Of a DNA stretch of 64,000 nucleotides, positions 43,122 through 54,415 are shown piece after piece. Source of the stretch: Diphasiastrum complanatum (taxonomy: Eukaryota > Streptophyta > Lycopodiopsida > Lycopodiales > Lycopodiaceae). Numbering within the stretch: position 1 is the first letter of the stretch; every line of letters starts with the position of its first letter. Made by a program: the position numbers and the translations under genes. The stretch spans positions 9,809,456-9,873,455 of the forward strand of contig CM055102.1 of NCBI GenBank assembly GCA_029204225.1, written 5' to 3'. Below the pieces are notes generated by a model. It did not search any database and was not told where the DNA came from. It saw only the letters and a list, made by a program, of their open reading frames with translations.

Positions 43122-43506
43122 GATAAGTACCGCAAATTTGTTGGGAGGGAGCTTGCTACCGAGCATGATACGTACTAGGTATTCGTCGGGAGGAAGCCTA
43201 CTTGAGGCCAGTAGTAGGCTTGAGCTGTCGGAGTCGGCGAGGCTGCTACAAGCGGTAGCACGATAAGTACTCTGTATTCGTCGGGAGGATGCCTGCTACT
43301 GGCATGCAGCAGACCCGAGCTGCAAGCGTGGCAAGGTTGCTACAAGCGGTAGCACGGGTAAGTACTATGTATTCATTGCGACGAAGCTTGCGAGGTTGCC
43401 ACAAGTCGTAGCATGATAAGAATTATGTATTCGCCAGAAGGAAGCTTGTTGCAGGCATGTAGCAGGCTCTCGCGGCAAGCCTGCTACAAGTGGTAGTAGG
43501 CTCCCT
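43122..43506. repeat. Minisatellite with an embedded hairpin in each unit
   Basis: Five units start with GATAAGTAC or variants at 43,122, 43,167, 43,262, about 43,356 and 43,415; full units are about 95 bp and two are shortened. Units share TATTCGTCGGGAGGA.GC and a hairpin such as GCTACAAGCGGTAGC (arms GCTAC/GTAGC) near 43,245, 43,340, 43,400 (weaker) and 43,483. In the last one the arms extend to CCTGCTAC / GTAGTAGG. GC content is higher than the flanks. Confidence 0.75.
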
Positions 43507-45634
43507 TCCCCACCAATATGGGACATAATGAGAGCGTGCCACTTTAGCAATTTTTTGCCAATGTCAATTGTGAATTTAAATTGCCAAATTTATGCTCTAA
43601 ATCACATCTAAATTTGTCACAAAATAAGTTTTTTTTTTAAGACCTACGCACTTGATAGAATTGTTGTAAAATTATGACAAGGTTGTTTGTTAGGTCAAGT
43701 CATAAGTGAACAAATATTAAATTTAATGTACATTTTCATAAAAATCAACAAAATATTTTTGAACGAGCTAATTTTGCAATTTATGGAAATCAACTAATTA
43801 GAACTAAAAAGGATTTGGAATTTTTGTTGCAGATTTCCATCGGAAAGCAATGCAAGCTAAAGGTTAAGAAAAGGCAACGACCAGCCATGTTTAGAAAGTG
43901 TAGACAAACAATAGGGTATCCAAAAAAAAGTGCACGAACATTTAGCAAGAGTAAAAGATTGCAAAGCATTTTAGTGTACGGTTAAAAAAACGCTAATGGC
44001 TCATATGATTTTGTTTTTATAGCGTGTAAAGTGCTTCTCCAACTTTTTTTTTTATGAGCCTTCCAAAGGCCAGATATGCTTTTGAAGATTTTTATGGACA
44101 TTAACATTTAGAAAATGACCCAATGTCACTCTCAAAATTGATAATATACTTTATATTTAAGGTCATGTTTCTTGAGTTGATAACACAATCATGTTATCCA
44201 TCAAAAGCGGCAACCTTGAGTGTGCATCTTGTAAATTTATGACAGCTCGTTTTCTTTGCATGATTGAACGAATTTAAACTGATGATTTCCTATAATTTTG
44301 GTGTCTTTGTGCTCATTGCAAAAGTTATTAAAAAAATCGACTTCTTGATACATTCAAATTTCATGTTTCTTATGAATATCCAATACATACGCTTTCCTGT
44401 TTCTTCCCAAGCATGATTGAACGTACGTTTGAACCGAACGTGAAGGCCACTAAAAAATTATAATTTCAAGAGCAAAGGATGTTGACAAAGCATTTACGTA
44501 ATTGTTTAAAAAAGTTTATGGTGTAGTGTCGCCCTCCAACTTCTTATGTGCCATAACGTGTTGTAGAAGATTTATAAGATCGTTGCTTTCAAAAATGAAA
44601 ATGTGATTCGCATTTGTTTTTTCTTTATCACGAAAGAAAAAAATCACATACTTCATTGATAGTGACAACCACGAGTTTGCAACATGAAAACTCACTTTAG
44701 TAGCATGGCTCAACACAGTCCACTGATGCAAAAGTGTTGTGACCATACTTTATATTTTAAATTGGGGAATGGTTTTCTTAATGACCAAGTCTCAAAACTA
44801 TTTGAACTCCCATAAAACTCTCTAGGAAAGTAGACTTGTTACTTACAGGATGAGCAAAACTTTTACTTAATTGTTATCCAATTTGATTGTAATGTGTTGT
44901 AAAAAAGAAAGGACCATCCTATTGATGATAAGTAGACTCATGGAGTTGTTTCAATTTTAAATTAATATCTTTGTGAGCATGTATACTTTTACCATAAAAT
45001 TCTATGTTTACTCTCGGTAGGCAGATTTCAAGAAGGAAACTTTTTCACACTTTTTCACAATGGACTGGGTTTTTATGCTAGTTTAATCTTTTAGCATCTT
45101 TTAGCCAAAATCCGTAAAAAAATGTAAACAATTTACTCGTTACTTTGTATAGTTGAAGAGCAATTAACGTTGGGCAATTTTGAATTCACTTTTTTTTTCA
45201 CTCCTTTTTGCTAAAATGTGTTAAATTTATAGCGTATAAAATTGTCAAAATGATGTCCATAAACATTGAGGGGCTAATTATGAAATTCAATGTGATCACA
45301 AATTTTGAAATTTGAAAGTGACTTCAACTAATTTTCCAAGTGATTATGAAATATAAAGCCTGTAGAGGAAATTTCACAAGAACATTATTCTAATAAACGG
45401 GTTGTAAGAAATTTGAAAAGAGAGATCCATAAAATTGAGTTTGTGGGACCTAAAAAAAAAATTAGTTGTAAAAGGGTGCATCCCTTGTCCATTTATGTCA
45501 AGAAAGGTCTTTTTAATGACCTGCACACTTTGTTTAATAATCATTCAAAAATTGCTCAGCTCAATACAGTTGCCATGATTTTACAATTGTTTTTATAGAG
45601 TGCAAACTACACTAAAAAGAACATTCCCCAACAC
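43507..45634. other. AT-rich spacer, no gene
   Basis: All frames are short and no domain, exon pair or LTR end was found. Confidence 0.5.
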
Positions 45635-46165
45635 ATAAAGTAAAATGGGACTAACGACCTCACCAGTGAATCGCATGTTAAGATCACCTAAAATATCAGT
45701 CTCCGATACATAAATAAACATGGGACTAACGACCTCACCATAATACTACAATATTGATCGGGATGTCAATATCACTTAAAACATAAATCTCCAATATATA
45801 AGGAAAAACAGGACTAACTACCTTAAGCATAATATTATGACCATTGAATCTCATGTCAAGGTTGGTAGAATATCAAATTCCAATATATATATATTGTAGT
45901 AATAATGTCGCCGTGATATTATGACTGTTGAATATGATGTACATAAAAAATATCAATCCCAATACGTACAAAAATATGATACTAACGGCCTCACTGTATT
46001 ATTACGACTATTGAACCGAATGTCAAGGTCCATGAAAAGATCAATTCCCAATACGTTAAAAAGTAATGGGAATAAAGGCCTTACCATAATATTCAGACCA
46101 TTGAATCAGATGTCAAGGTCACTAAAAAGATCGATCCCAAACATATTAAGAAAAATGGGACCGGA
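45635..46165. repeat. Minisatellite, about 88-bp period, six diverged units
   Basis: Units are anchored by GGGACTAACGACCTCACC or decayed forms at about 45,647, 45,722, 45,811, 45,903, 45,982, 46,069 and a partial one at 46,157. Each continues with ATAATATTA.GAC.ATTGAAT, ATGTCAAGGTC and AAAA.ATCAAT.CCCAATA. Spacing is 75-90 bp. Confidence 0.8.
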
Positions 46166-46204
46166 TTGAGATTTTATTAAAAGAGGCCTAGGGCCTCATC
46201 CAAC

Positions 46205-46238
46205 GGCCATCCCTTGTGACTATGTCACAAGGAGGGCC
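46205..46238. repeat. Near-perfect hairpin
   Basis: CCCTTGTGAC and GTCACAAGG face each other across a 3-base loop (TAT), and the outer GGCC/GGGCC extends the stem past small bulges. It could act as a terminator-like fold or be an inverted-repeat relic. AAGAGGCCTAGGGCCTC, with another GGCC palindrome, lies just left. Confidence 0.7.
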
Positions 46239-49180
46239 AACCCTTAATCCGTGCACCTGAGAAATGACCCTGGCCCTGCCCCTTTTTAAGACTACCGCCA
46301 AACCTGCCTGTCAAATAGGACTTCAGGGTTTGCCATTTGAAGTTTCCGTAAATATTTTGGTTTCTTTTTGAAGTTTTGGACTTTGACGTTTGGTCCTTGG
46401 ATTAAAAAACGGACCTGACACCTCCCTTCTAAGAAAGGCAAAAATAATCATACATTGTAAAGGTAAAACCTACGCATCGCATTTCCATTTGAAGTTTAAA
46501 TTTTATACAAGTTTAAAATGTTAAAATCTTCCTCTCCATATGGCATATCGTGTACAGTCTATTAAAGAAAGTCCTTTTGTTCCAAAGGTGGTGTGCACAA
46601 CAAATTCAAAGCGTAAATGGTGGGTGGGTTGTTAAAAGCATTGCTCATTCTATGCTTTTTGTGGAAACCAATTTTGAAGTTATCTTAAAACAAATGCATT
46701 TTTTTTTATAGCTTGTCAATTTTTTGAAGATTAAGGTTTAAATGTTTATGTAAAAAAATTTCAAAGGTTTTATGGCATTGACTTTTGAGAAATCGTGCCA
46801 CTTCCATTCCTATACTTTGCGGATGGGCACTCCTTAAAAATCAAAAGGAACACTTCATGGTAGTGTGTTTGAAGACCGAGGAGTTTGATTAAAAATCACT
46901 TGGAATACACGTGTCCCGTCGACTCACCTTGTGGTGAGGCTAACTGGTCTTAATCCATCAATTGCACCAACAATACAATAACACAATACAGTTACAATAA
47001 TTCTACTTTTATTCTAACTCAAACACCGTGTCACAAAAAAAAAAAACATTTAAACATATGATTTTTTTTGGATTTTTTTGGCTTGCTTTGTCTTATTTCA
47101 ACTACAATTGACCATTGCAACTACAAGCCTTCATATTGATTTTATAGAGCCTGCCTATAGTCAATTTAATCATATCTCATAATGACAATTTTTTAGCAAA
47201 TAGACTTGTTTTTTGATCAAAAACATCAATTTTCCCATGTTTTTTATGCTTCATAAATGCATGCAACCTAAAACAATTTTTATTGATCCAAAAATGATCT
47301 TGACTAGGCCCATAAACATTTGATATGTCAAAAACGAAGCCTAAACATCAGTTGCTAGCCAAAACTTGGACTTTTGACCAATTATCACTTTCATTGATTC
47401 TAACTTAAAATTTATATGAAATTGGCATGCAATCTTTGAATTATTAATAAATCATTGTCTGAAAGCTTGTGCAAATCACAAGTAATCTACATACAATGTA
47501 ATCGAATGTAAAGCTAACAAACACATGGATACTACCATACTAGTCTCCAAAACAACAAAACTCTTTTCAAACTCTCAATTATCACTTTAGGCAAAGTCAA
47601 AATCCAAGATACTTGTCATACTTGGAAATGTGAAAAAACTAGAAACAAGAGCTCTAAACTCCACCTTTAGATCCAACTGCAAGCCTGGCTATGAAACCAC
47701 TATGAACGACCTCCCAAGGAATTTGCTTACAATGACACTGTGGAGACAAACCACCCAACCAAATAGAAGCCTTCAATCAGTCACCAAAAGCCTCGCCCTC
47801 GAGCCATGGGGTATAAATACCTCATGAGAGAGAGGAGACATGTAACCAAAACTGGAAACCCAATGATGAGGAGGGCGAGTTTCCACTAGGATATATAGAC
47901 CCAACTAGCTTGTGCATGCGTCCATGTAACCCCCACATTAACTAGACTAGACTCCACATTTGGAGATCCGAATTTGATGTGTGAGGAGAATACAATTGTT
48001 TAGTATGTGGAAAGGAGGGCCCTATTGCCTACAACTTGGCAAATTTGTTCCTTCATTGCTTTGCCTTTTGATATGTCTTCAATCTAGGAAGAGATGATTG
48101 GAGAGCCCCACATCTTCTCCTAGCTTATCATTTTTGACCAGGGTGGGTGTTGCTTTGTAGCTCACTATGCAAGAACAAGCGTAATTTGAACCCGTATAAG
48201 AGGGGAAAATTTTCTTTTACAAGAACATAGCTCCAAGAATTGTTCCAGGCTATTACCTCCTTCTCCACTTTCTCCCTATAGTCTAGTATAACTTTCTTTG
48301 GCAATTGAGCTGAGATCTCCATCTACTTGTTGTTGTTATTGTTTGCTAGGAATTTGTGTGTCTTTCCTCCTTATTTTTGTCATATCCACCACTTTCAATA
48401 CTCACTCTTCCTTCTAGTATGACTTTCAATCAGGGAGATAAGATGGTCATTTTGTCATTCACACACCTAGTACACATGCATAAACAAGGTCATTTATAGA
48501 AGTTGGGAGGTGGAAGTGAACGAGAACTAACAGACCATGTATTGCAATAATACCATAAAAGCAAGGACATTATGAAATTAATTAAGATATGTGCTTTTTA
48601 TCATTTGTTCTTAGAATATTCTAGATTGTAGATTGGGTTAAATAATAATATATTAATTTCCACTTCTCACATGTTCTTTATTTAGATATTTGAACATTTA
48701 TATTTCAAGTTTTGTTGTTGTTGATATTAATGGATTTTAGGCATTATGTGCCTTTTTATATTTTACAATCTAATGCTAGGTGCTAACGTCTTAATATTAT
48801 TTATGATTCTTAGTTTAGATTTAAATCTCCCTCAAAAATGCAAAACTTAGTTTTTAATAGCATATTAGCATGAGCATTAGTCAACTCTATATTGTGTTTT
48901 CACAATAATTCTCTAAAAAATATATAATTCAACCGAACCCAAATTCACATATCAATACTCAAATCAATAACCATAGATTACTCCCGAGGTCTTCAAACAC
49001 ACCACAATCAATCAACAACAACATGGGCCATGCATGGGTTGCCAAGAAGAAACTATATGTACAGTGTACTTTGTTTCTTGAAAATGTAGTTGTTATGTGA
49101 GCTCGGAGTGGGAGAGTGCTTTCTATGTGGATGTTACTGTGTTTCATGATTTGTGATTTTGTTTAGAGTGAATTTTAACT
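46239..49180. other. Spacer; right end is probably the LTR of copia D1
   Basis: No gene recognised over 2.9 kb. The last few hundred bases should be an LTR, since a primer-binding site follows at 49,181, but its start is not clear. A 64-codon minus frame at 48,322-48,128 has no known domain. Confidence 0.4.
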
Positions 49181-49193
49181 TGGTATCAGAGCC
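49181..49193 (+). promoter_or_regulatory. tRNA-Met primer-binding site of copia D1
   Basis: TGGTATCAGAGCC marks the boundary between an (undelimited) LTR and the internal region of copia D1. Confidence 0.8.
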
Positions 49194-49229
49194 GTACAGG
49201 GGGTGTGTGTTGGACTTTGATCTAACTCC

Positions 49230-49800
49230 TACTCATCCCAATAGTGTTTCTTCCTTCTCTGATTTTTACTCTCTCAAATGAAAATGAACTATTTTTCAAC
49301 AATTTGCATGTTTGAACTGAAGTTAGGAGGAAAAGCTTGTCTACGACAACGAGTACCAAATCCATGGCACTATACTCAAACAAGCAGCAGTCCAAGAAGA
49401 AGAAAGGCTTCAAGGATAAGAAGACAAAGGTAGAACAACCAATAGCATCGCAACCACAACAACAACAGCACAATCAGTCATCGTCCAAGACCAAGCTATT
49501 TTGCAGATACTACAAAAGAACCAACCACGACATCAAAGACTGTCACGTCCTCAAGCACAATGAAGCGAGGAAGAAGATGCAATAGCAGCAAGAAGGCAAC
49601 TCTGACACAGTCAGAGGTTCGCAAGATGATGATAAAGTGTTGATGGTACAAGATCAACCCAGTAGAGATGCCCATCAATAGTATCTCGATTCATGTGCTT
49701 CTCAGCACATGACGCCATGCAAAGACCTCTTCTCTACACTCACAGCTACATAGTCAAAGTATATCTTCTTTGGTGACTCCAGTGTCAAAAATTGTGAACT
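49230..49800 (+). pseudogene. Copia D1 gag end and protease start
   Basis: Frame 49,337-49,585 has a Gln-rich linker and the knuckle FCRYYKRTNHDIKDCHVLKH (second Cys changed to Tyr). After a stop, YLDSCASQHMTPCKDLFSTL at about 49,680-49,740 is a protease site with DSGAS changed to DSCAS. YIFFGDSSVKN follows before the LTR at 49,811 cuts it. Most of the Gag N-terminus is missing between the primer site and 49,337. It is related to copia C. Confidence 0.75.
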
Positions 49801-49810
49801 CTTGCAACTT

Positions 49811-50500
49811 TGTTGTGACGTGAACCAAAGTGACACAAAGCGAAGGTCGAATGGCGAACAATTTACGAAAGTCAACGTACCTCGAAAACCCTAAGATGAA
49901 GCGAAGCGAAACTCGAAGATCGAATGATTCGCAAAAGTCAAACATGCCTCCAAGACCAAAAGACACGACATGACACAAAACGAAAGAAAATCTTTCGCGC
50001 TGGCAGCTAGCAGCTCAATGAGCATGGAGTCTTAAACTTCACGCTCAACTGAAACATTTAGCAATAACAGAGAGTAACTAACTAGTTGATTAGCGTTGAC
50101 TACTCTTGTAATTCTCTATTTAGCCATCTTGTAAACTCCATGCAATGGAGATATAAATGAAATTCTGGATCAATAGAAGACGGTAAGAGAGAGTAGAGCA
50201 GAAAAATAAAAGAAAAGAAACGAAATAGTTGTGCATGAAAGTCTGCCAACGAGCAGATTACAGCGAAAGAGAAGAGTGTCAGGCCACCAACGAACGAGAC
50301 ACTGACCATCTCGCTCTAAAAATCAAACTGATACTGTGCATCTCCTTGTTTTTCGTTGTCTTGATTGCTAGAATGATTTCTGTTCTATGATCTGTAGTCG
50401 CGTGTCTAGGATCCTACAAGCTTCCACATAAGAAAATTGAAAAGAAGCAAATCCATTCATGATACAAAACACGTTCGCAATACAAAACCTATTCACGACA
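49811..50500 (+). mobile_element. 5' LTR of copia D2
   Basis: Begins TGTTGTGACGTGAACC and ends TTCACGACA (TG...CA), 690 bp, immediately followed by a primer site at 50,501. It sits inside the protease of copia D1 and so is nested. Confidence 0.8.
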
Positions 50501-50513
50501 TGGTATCAGAGCC
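50501..50513 (+). promoter_or_regulatory. tRNA-Met primer-binding site of copia D2
   Basis: TGGTATCAGAGCC directly after the LTR end. Confidence 0.85.
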
Positions 50514-50569
50514 TACAGATTATCACTATTGATATCTGAACAATGATTTTCTAGAAAATCTTGATCAAC

Positions 50570-51800
50570 TTTAGAGAACTCAAAAATAACAAAGCAGTGA
50601 TTCTAGGTGATGGGAGTAGACACAATGTCAAAGGCATCGGGACTCTACAACTATGAACACTATCAAGTCAAGCGAAGCTGCCAAGAGCACTCTATGTACC
50701 TTCACTGAGAAAAGTTCTACTATCAGTCTCCAAGATGACAGATCTTGGAATTCGAGTTTTATTCGATGGCAATACATGCCGCATGATCGAGAAAACAACA
50801 AATAAATTGCTGACGGTTGGATGCAGAGAAGGAAATCTCTACCAAGACAAGATAATCAACAATTATGATAGCATATTAAATGCATCAAAAAATAAAGATC
50901 AGCTCTAGCACATGAGAATGTATCATCTGAACATGAGGAGCTTGTATGACATGTGCAAGAAAGACATAGTCACAGGTCTAAAGTTATCAAGACCCAATAC
51001 TGAGTTCTGTGAAGCCTGTAAAAAAGGCAAACAACATCGGAATCCATTCACACATGAGGGAAGAAGAGCCAAAGAAGTTCTTGAGCTCGTCCACTCAAAT
51101 GTCTATGGACCGATGAAAGTGGATTCGCTCTCAGGATCGAGGTATTTTCTAACGTTCATAGATGATTACAGCCAGATGACTACAATCTACTACCTAAAGA
51201 AAAAATCTAAAGTGTTTAACTTTTTCAAGAAGTTTGTGGCATTTGCAGAGAGACACACCTCAAAGAAGATTCAGATCATCAGATCTGACAATGGAGGTTA
51301 GTACAAGAGCACTGAATTTTCAAAATTCTTCCAAGAACAAGGAATAGAGCATCAATTCACTCATGCGTACACACCAAAATATAATGGTGTCACAGAAAGA
51401 AGAAATATGATGCTAGTCGAAGGAGCTAGATGCATAGTGGCACAGACTCGATTGCCAAGTCAATTATGGACTGAGGCAATAGCTGCAGTAGTACACCTAC
51501 ATAATAGAACAACAACAACAGCGCTGGAAAACAAGACACCGTACGAAATGTGGACAGGTAGAAGTCTGATCTATCATACGTATATGTGTTTGGATGTGCA
51601 TAATATAAGCACATTTCAAAAAAAAAAAAAAAACAAGCTCGATGACAAATCAGAGCAAACAATCATGGTCGGGTACTTGAACGGATCACAAGTGTACAGG
51701 CTCTACAATCCAACTATGAAAAAGGTTGTTTCGAGTAGAGATGTGAAGTTCGATGAGTCCACATTCCTTGGACTAATTGAAGTACTTTTTCTTGTCAAAC
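50570..51800 (+). pseudogene. Copia D2 protease end and integrase
   Basis: After a short leader the frame enters in mid-protease (VILGDGSRHNVKGIGTLQL), so gag and the protease active site are deleted. The integrase follows: zinc-binding region HMRMYHLN...CEACKKGKQHRNPF (50,910-51,050), then the core with FIDDYS (first Asp), IIRSDNGG (second Asp) and YTPKYNGVTERRN (Glu), so all three catalytic residues are in place. A TAG replaces the Glu codon after DNGG at 51,299-51,301. The C-terminal KTPYEMWTGRSL and VGYLNGSQVYRLYNPTMKKV end near 51,770. A run of 16 A at about 51,617 lies where Lys codons are normal. No RT follows. Confidence 0.85.
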
Positions 51801-51899
51801 CTAGATTTCTAATCAATGATATAGGTAATGATAATGAACCCTCACTATCATTCACAAAAGCATCATTCAAAGTACATCCTACTTTGAACACTTCACATT

Positions 51900-53602
51900 C
51901 ATCTCTCCCTTTTGACTTGAGATCTTCCTCACCAAGTCTCACAATGGTGGTATGGGAGTGTAAGAGTGACGGATGGAGTGATAGTTTGGGTGGAAGTGAT
52001 AATGGAGTTGGGTACGAGTTGACTTCCCCTAGGCTAATCTTCCTTTCCTTTGTCGGTGTCATTCTCGATTTCAATCAGGTCTGCAACATCAAAATAAGAG
52101 AATTTGTCCATGATGATATGGACTTGCTGAGGTTGCTCTTGCTATGTTGTTACTGTCTCTTTTCATTCCCATCTCCCTCCCCTCTCAAAACTGTTGCCTG
52201 TGGGGATGTGGATTTTTCCTATTGCTTTTGTGTTTGTCAGGTTTGCTTGGTCTGCAATGGTTGTCATCATGGGATGGTACTGTTGTGATGCCATATTTGT
52301 GGAGGATCTCATGTCTTGCGACTCTTTGTCAGACTCTATACCGTCAGACTCTGTTTCATCAGGGGAAGCATGGCATGTCATTTGCATCTTTGGCCTTGCC
52401 CATAGTGGTCGTGCTGGTGGGGCTTGGACCTGGTGGGTGGTGCCTTTCTGTTGGGCAGAAGACTCATCTGTATAAAGACCCTTTGTTTGTGATGTCGACG
52501 ATGTGGGTGCCTTTTGTGGTTGAAGCTTCATTTGGCATGTCTTAATGTGTTTTGTCACTGGCTCTTTATGGGAGGATGAACCTTTCTGAGATGTTGCATG
52601 TGTGGTGTCTTGTGAGAAGCTTAGACTCGGTTGTTTGAGTTGTAGGTGTTTCCCATGCTTTGTCATCTAGCATCAACTGGTCTTTCACCTTTGGATGGTG
52701 GTTGAATTGCTACAATGTGATGTCCGTCAGAAGATATCCCAAGAATGTGGTGGCTTGCTTGTGTTTGATACAATTATGAAGATTGTTGGAAGCATATTGA
52801 GCCCAATCATAAAGATTTTGACTGTGCAATCTGGAGTCGGCCATCATATGGAACAATTTCATAGGGATTCGTCTGATCAAGGTCCTATGGCATTGTTAAT
52901 ACCTTGTGAGATATGCACATGCAGCAGCCAATGGTTTATCGTTTATGGCGTCGATAAGGTAGCCATCTTTGTTCTTCCATTTGTCCACTGATGGATCGAT
53001 AAACTTGAAATATGCAGTGGATTCAATCTTTTTGAGAGTTATGCTGACTGTGTTTGTTCCCCGAGGAAAGCCAAGTGCATGGAGGTCAACTCCAGAGATT
53101 GTACTTTGAACACAAAGTTCCTGGTAGGAGGTAATATGAGCTAGAAACATCTGTCAATTTAGTTATACGAGGTGTAAGCAAGATGCAATAGGAATGGGCT
53201 CTGATAGCCAATGAAAGGTAAAAGTTGGAATTTTGTCTGGGTCAGGGACTGTTGTGCCTCTTGGTACCAATTATTCATCTCAGAAGTATCAAGGCTGCCC
53301 ATAGTGATGTCGAGTTTATCAAATTGTGGATCTTCATAACCGGAAGGGAAATTGGTAGACATTGTTTGTATCTGTTGATAGTATATTGAGGATGAAGTTT
53401 CGGTCGGTCGAGACTCTATGAGAATAGGAAATTTATGCTCAGTCGAGACGCAATGAGGGTTCTTTGTAGCCCTATTCAGTCGAGACTGAATGAGGTGTTG
53501 AAGTGCTATTTGGTCGAGACTGAATGAGGTGTTGAAGTGTCGTTCAGTCGAGACTAAATGCAAAACACTGAGGTGTGTTTGGTCGAGACTGATTTCAGAC
53601 AA
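51900..53602 (-). pseudogene. Unidentified degenerate antisense reading frames
   Basis: A series of minus-strand frames (53,602-53,159; 53,150-52,896; then about 52,960-52,680 in another frame; 52,666-52,163; 52,074-51,703) reads like one decayed protein of 500 residues or more: NFPSGYEDPQFDKLDITMGS, NWYQEAQQSLTQTKFQLLPF, ALGFPRGTNTVSITLKKIES, SVDKWKNKDGYLIDAINDKP, then a Gln/Thr/Ser/Pro/Lys-rich tail. This looks like a Gag-type or structural protein with a charged C-terminus, but I find no zinc knuckle, protease or polymerase and cannot name the family. Its left part overlaps the end of copia D2. Confidence 0.4.
53400..53600. repeat. GGTCGAGACTGAATGAGG repeat cluster
   Basis: Six copies of (G/A)GTCGAGAC plus partly conserved TGAATGAGGTGTTGAAGTG lie at about 53,405, 53,440, 53,479, 53,512, 53,546 and 53,581. 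They fall within the start of the antisense reading frame and produce its repeated LVSTERHFNTSFSLDQ-like residues. Confidence 0.8.
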
Positions 53603-54154
53603 AGTTTAGAAAAACTTGGAATGTGTCTGTTCTGTTGAAAGAAAAGTTTGATAGGTGTATAGGACTTGGGTGATTTGGATGCACTGGTGTCCGAGGTAGA
53701 ATAGGTAGATAACAGGCTAGAACAATGTCTTGTCGATAGGATGATGAAGATTCTCCTTAGTAGTGTACTAGAAGCCTTTGTGCAACCCAAATCGGTGTTG
53801 AAATATGTGATGGTTGCAAGCTGCAGTAGCGCTATCCCTCAGCGGTCTTGCTTTTGCAAGATTTGATGACCTTTTGGATGTAGAAAACTTTGGCATATTA
53901 GATTTTTTTTTTGTGAAAATAGTTTATGATGGCGCTCTTAATTCTTTGTGAATGACTAGATATGGTGTTCACGGATGTTGATGAGTGATCAAGAGTGGTC
54001 TGAATGAACTAAAGTGCACCAAGAAGTAGGTTGTATGCACAAAGATCGCCAGTAGTTTTCGCCAGAAACATCAAGAAGAACTCGTAAGTCTCTGAGAAAC
54101 AAATGAGTTCATCAAGTTTGTTTTTGTGCTCAAGGTGCAGTACTTGGTCCGGTG
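53603..54154. other. Between the two repeat clusters
   Basis: No coding similarity. It may be the leader or LTR of the element that encoded the antisense frames. Confidence 0.35.
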
Positions 54155-54415
54155 GGGTCTCGGGCCGATACTCGATTGAGATTCGGTGGAAATACAACTT
54201 GTTTTGTCTGCCGGTTGAGATCAATACTCGTTTGAGAATCAGGTTGTCTGTTGAGATCCGGTCGAGATCCGGTCAAGATGTCATCGGTCGAGATCCGCGG
54301 TCGAGATGTCATCCTGTTTTGTCGGTCGAGATCCAGTCAAGATGTCATCTTGTTTTGTTGGTCGAGATGTCATCTTGTTTTGTCGGTCGATATCCGGTTG
54401 AGATTTTGCGATGAT
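54155..54415. repeat. GGTCGAGAT / ATGTCATCTTGTTTTGT repeat cluster
   Basis: About a dozen forms of GGT(C/T)(G/A)AGAT(CC) occur between 54,165 and 54,410. From 54,270 on they alternate with GATGTCATC.TGTTTTGT (four copies). The core GTCGAGA is the same as in the cluster at 53,400, 600 bp to the left. Confidence 0.8.

Noticed and set aside
43122-43506. CRISPR array considered because of regularly spaced hairpin repeats
   Set aside because: Plant nuclear context, units of about 95 bp with homologous rather than unique intervals, and no cas genes.
51617-51633. Run of 16 A considered as a poly-A tail of a retrogene or SINE
   Set aside because: It lies inside the copia D2 integrase, where Lys-rich residues are normal, and similarity continues on both sides.
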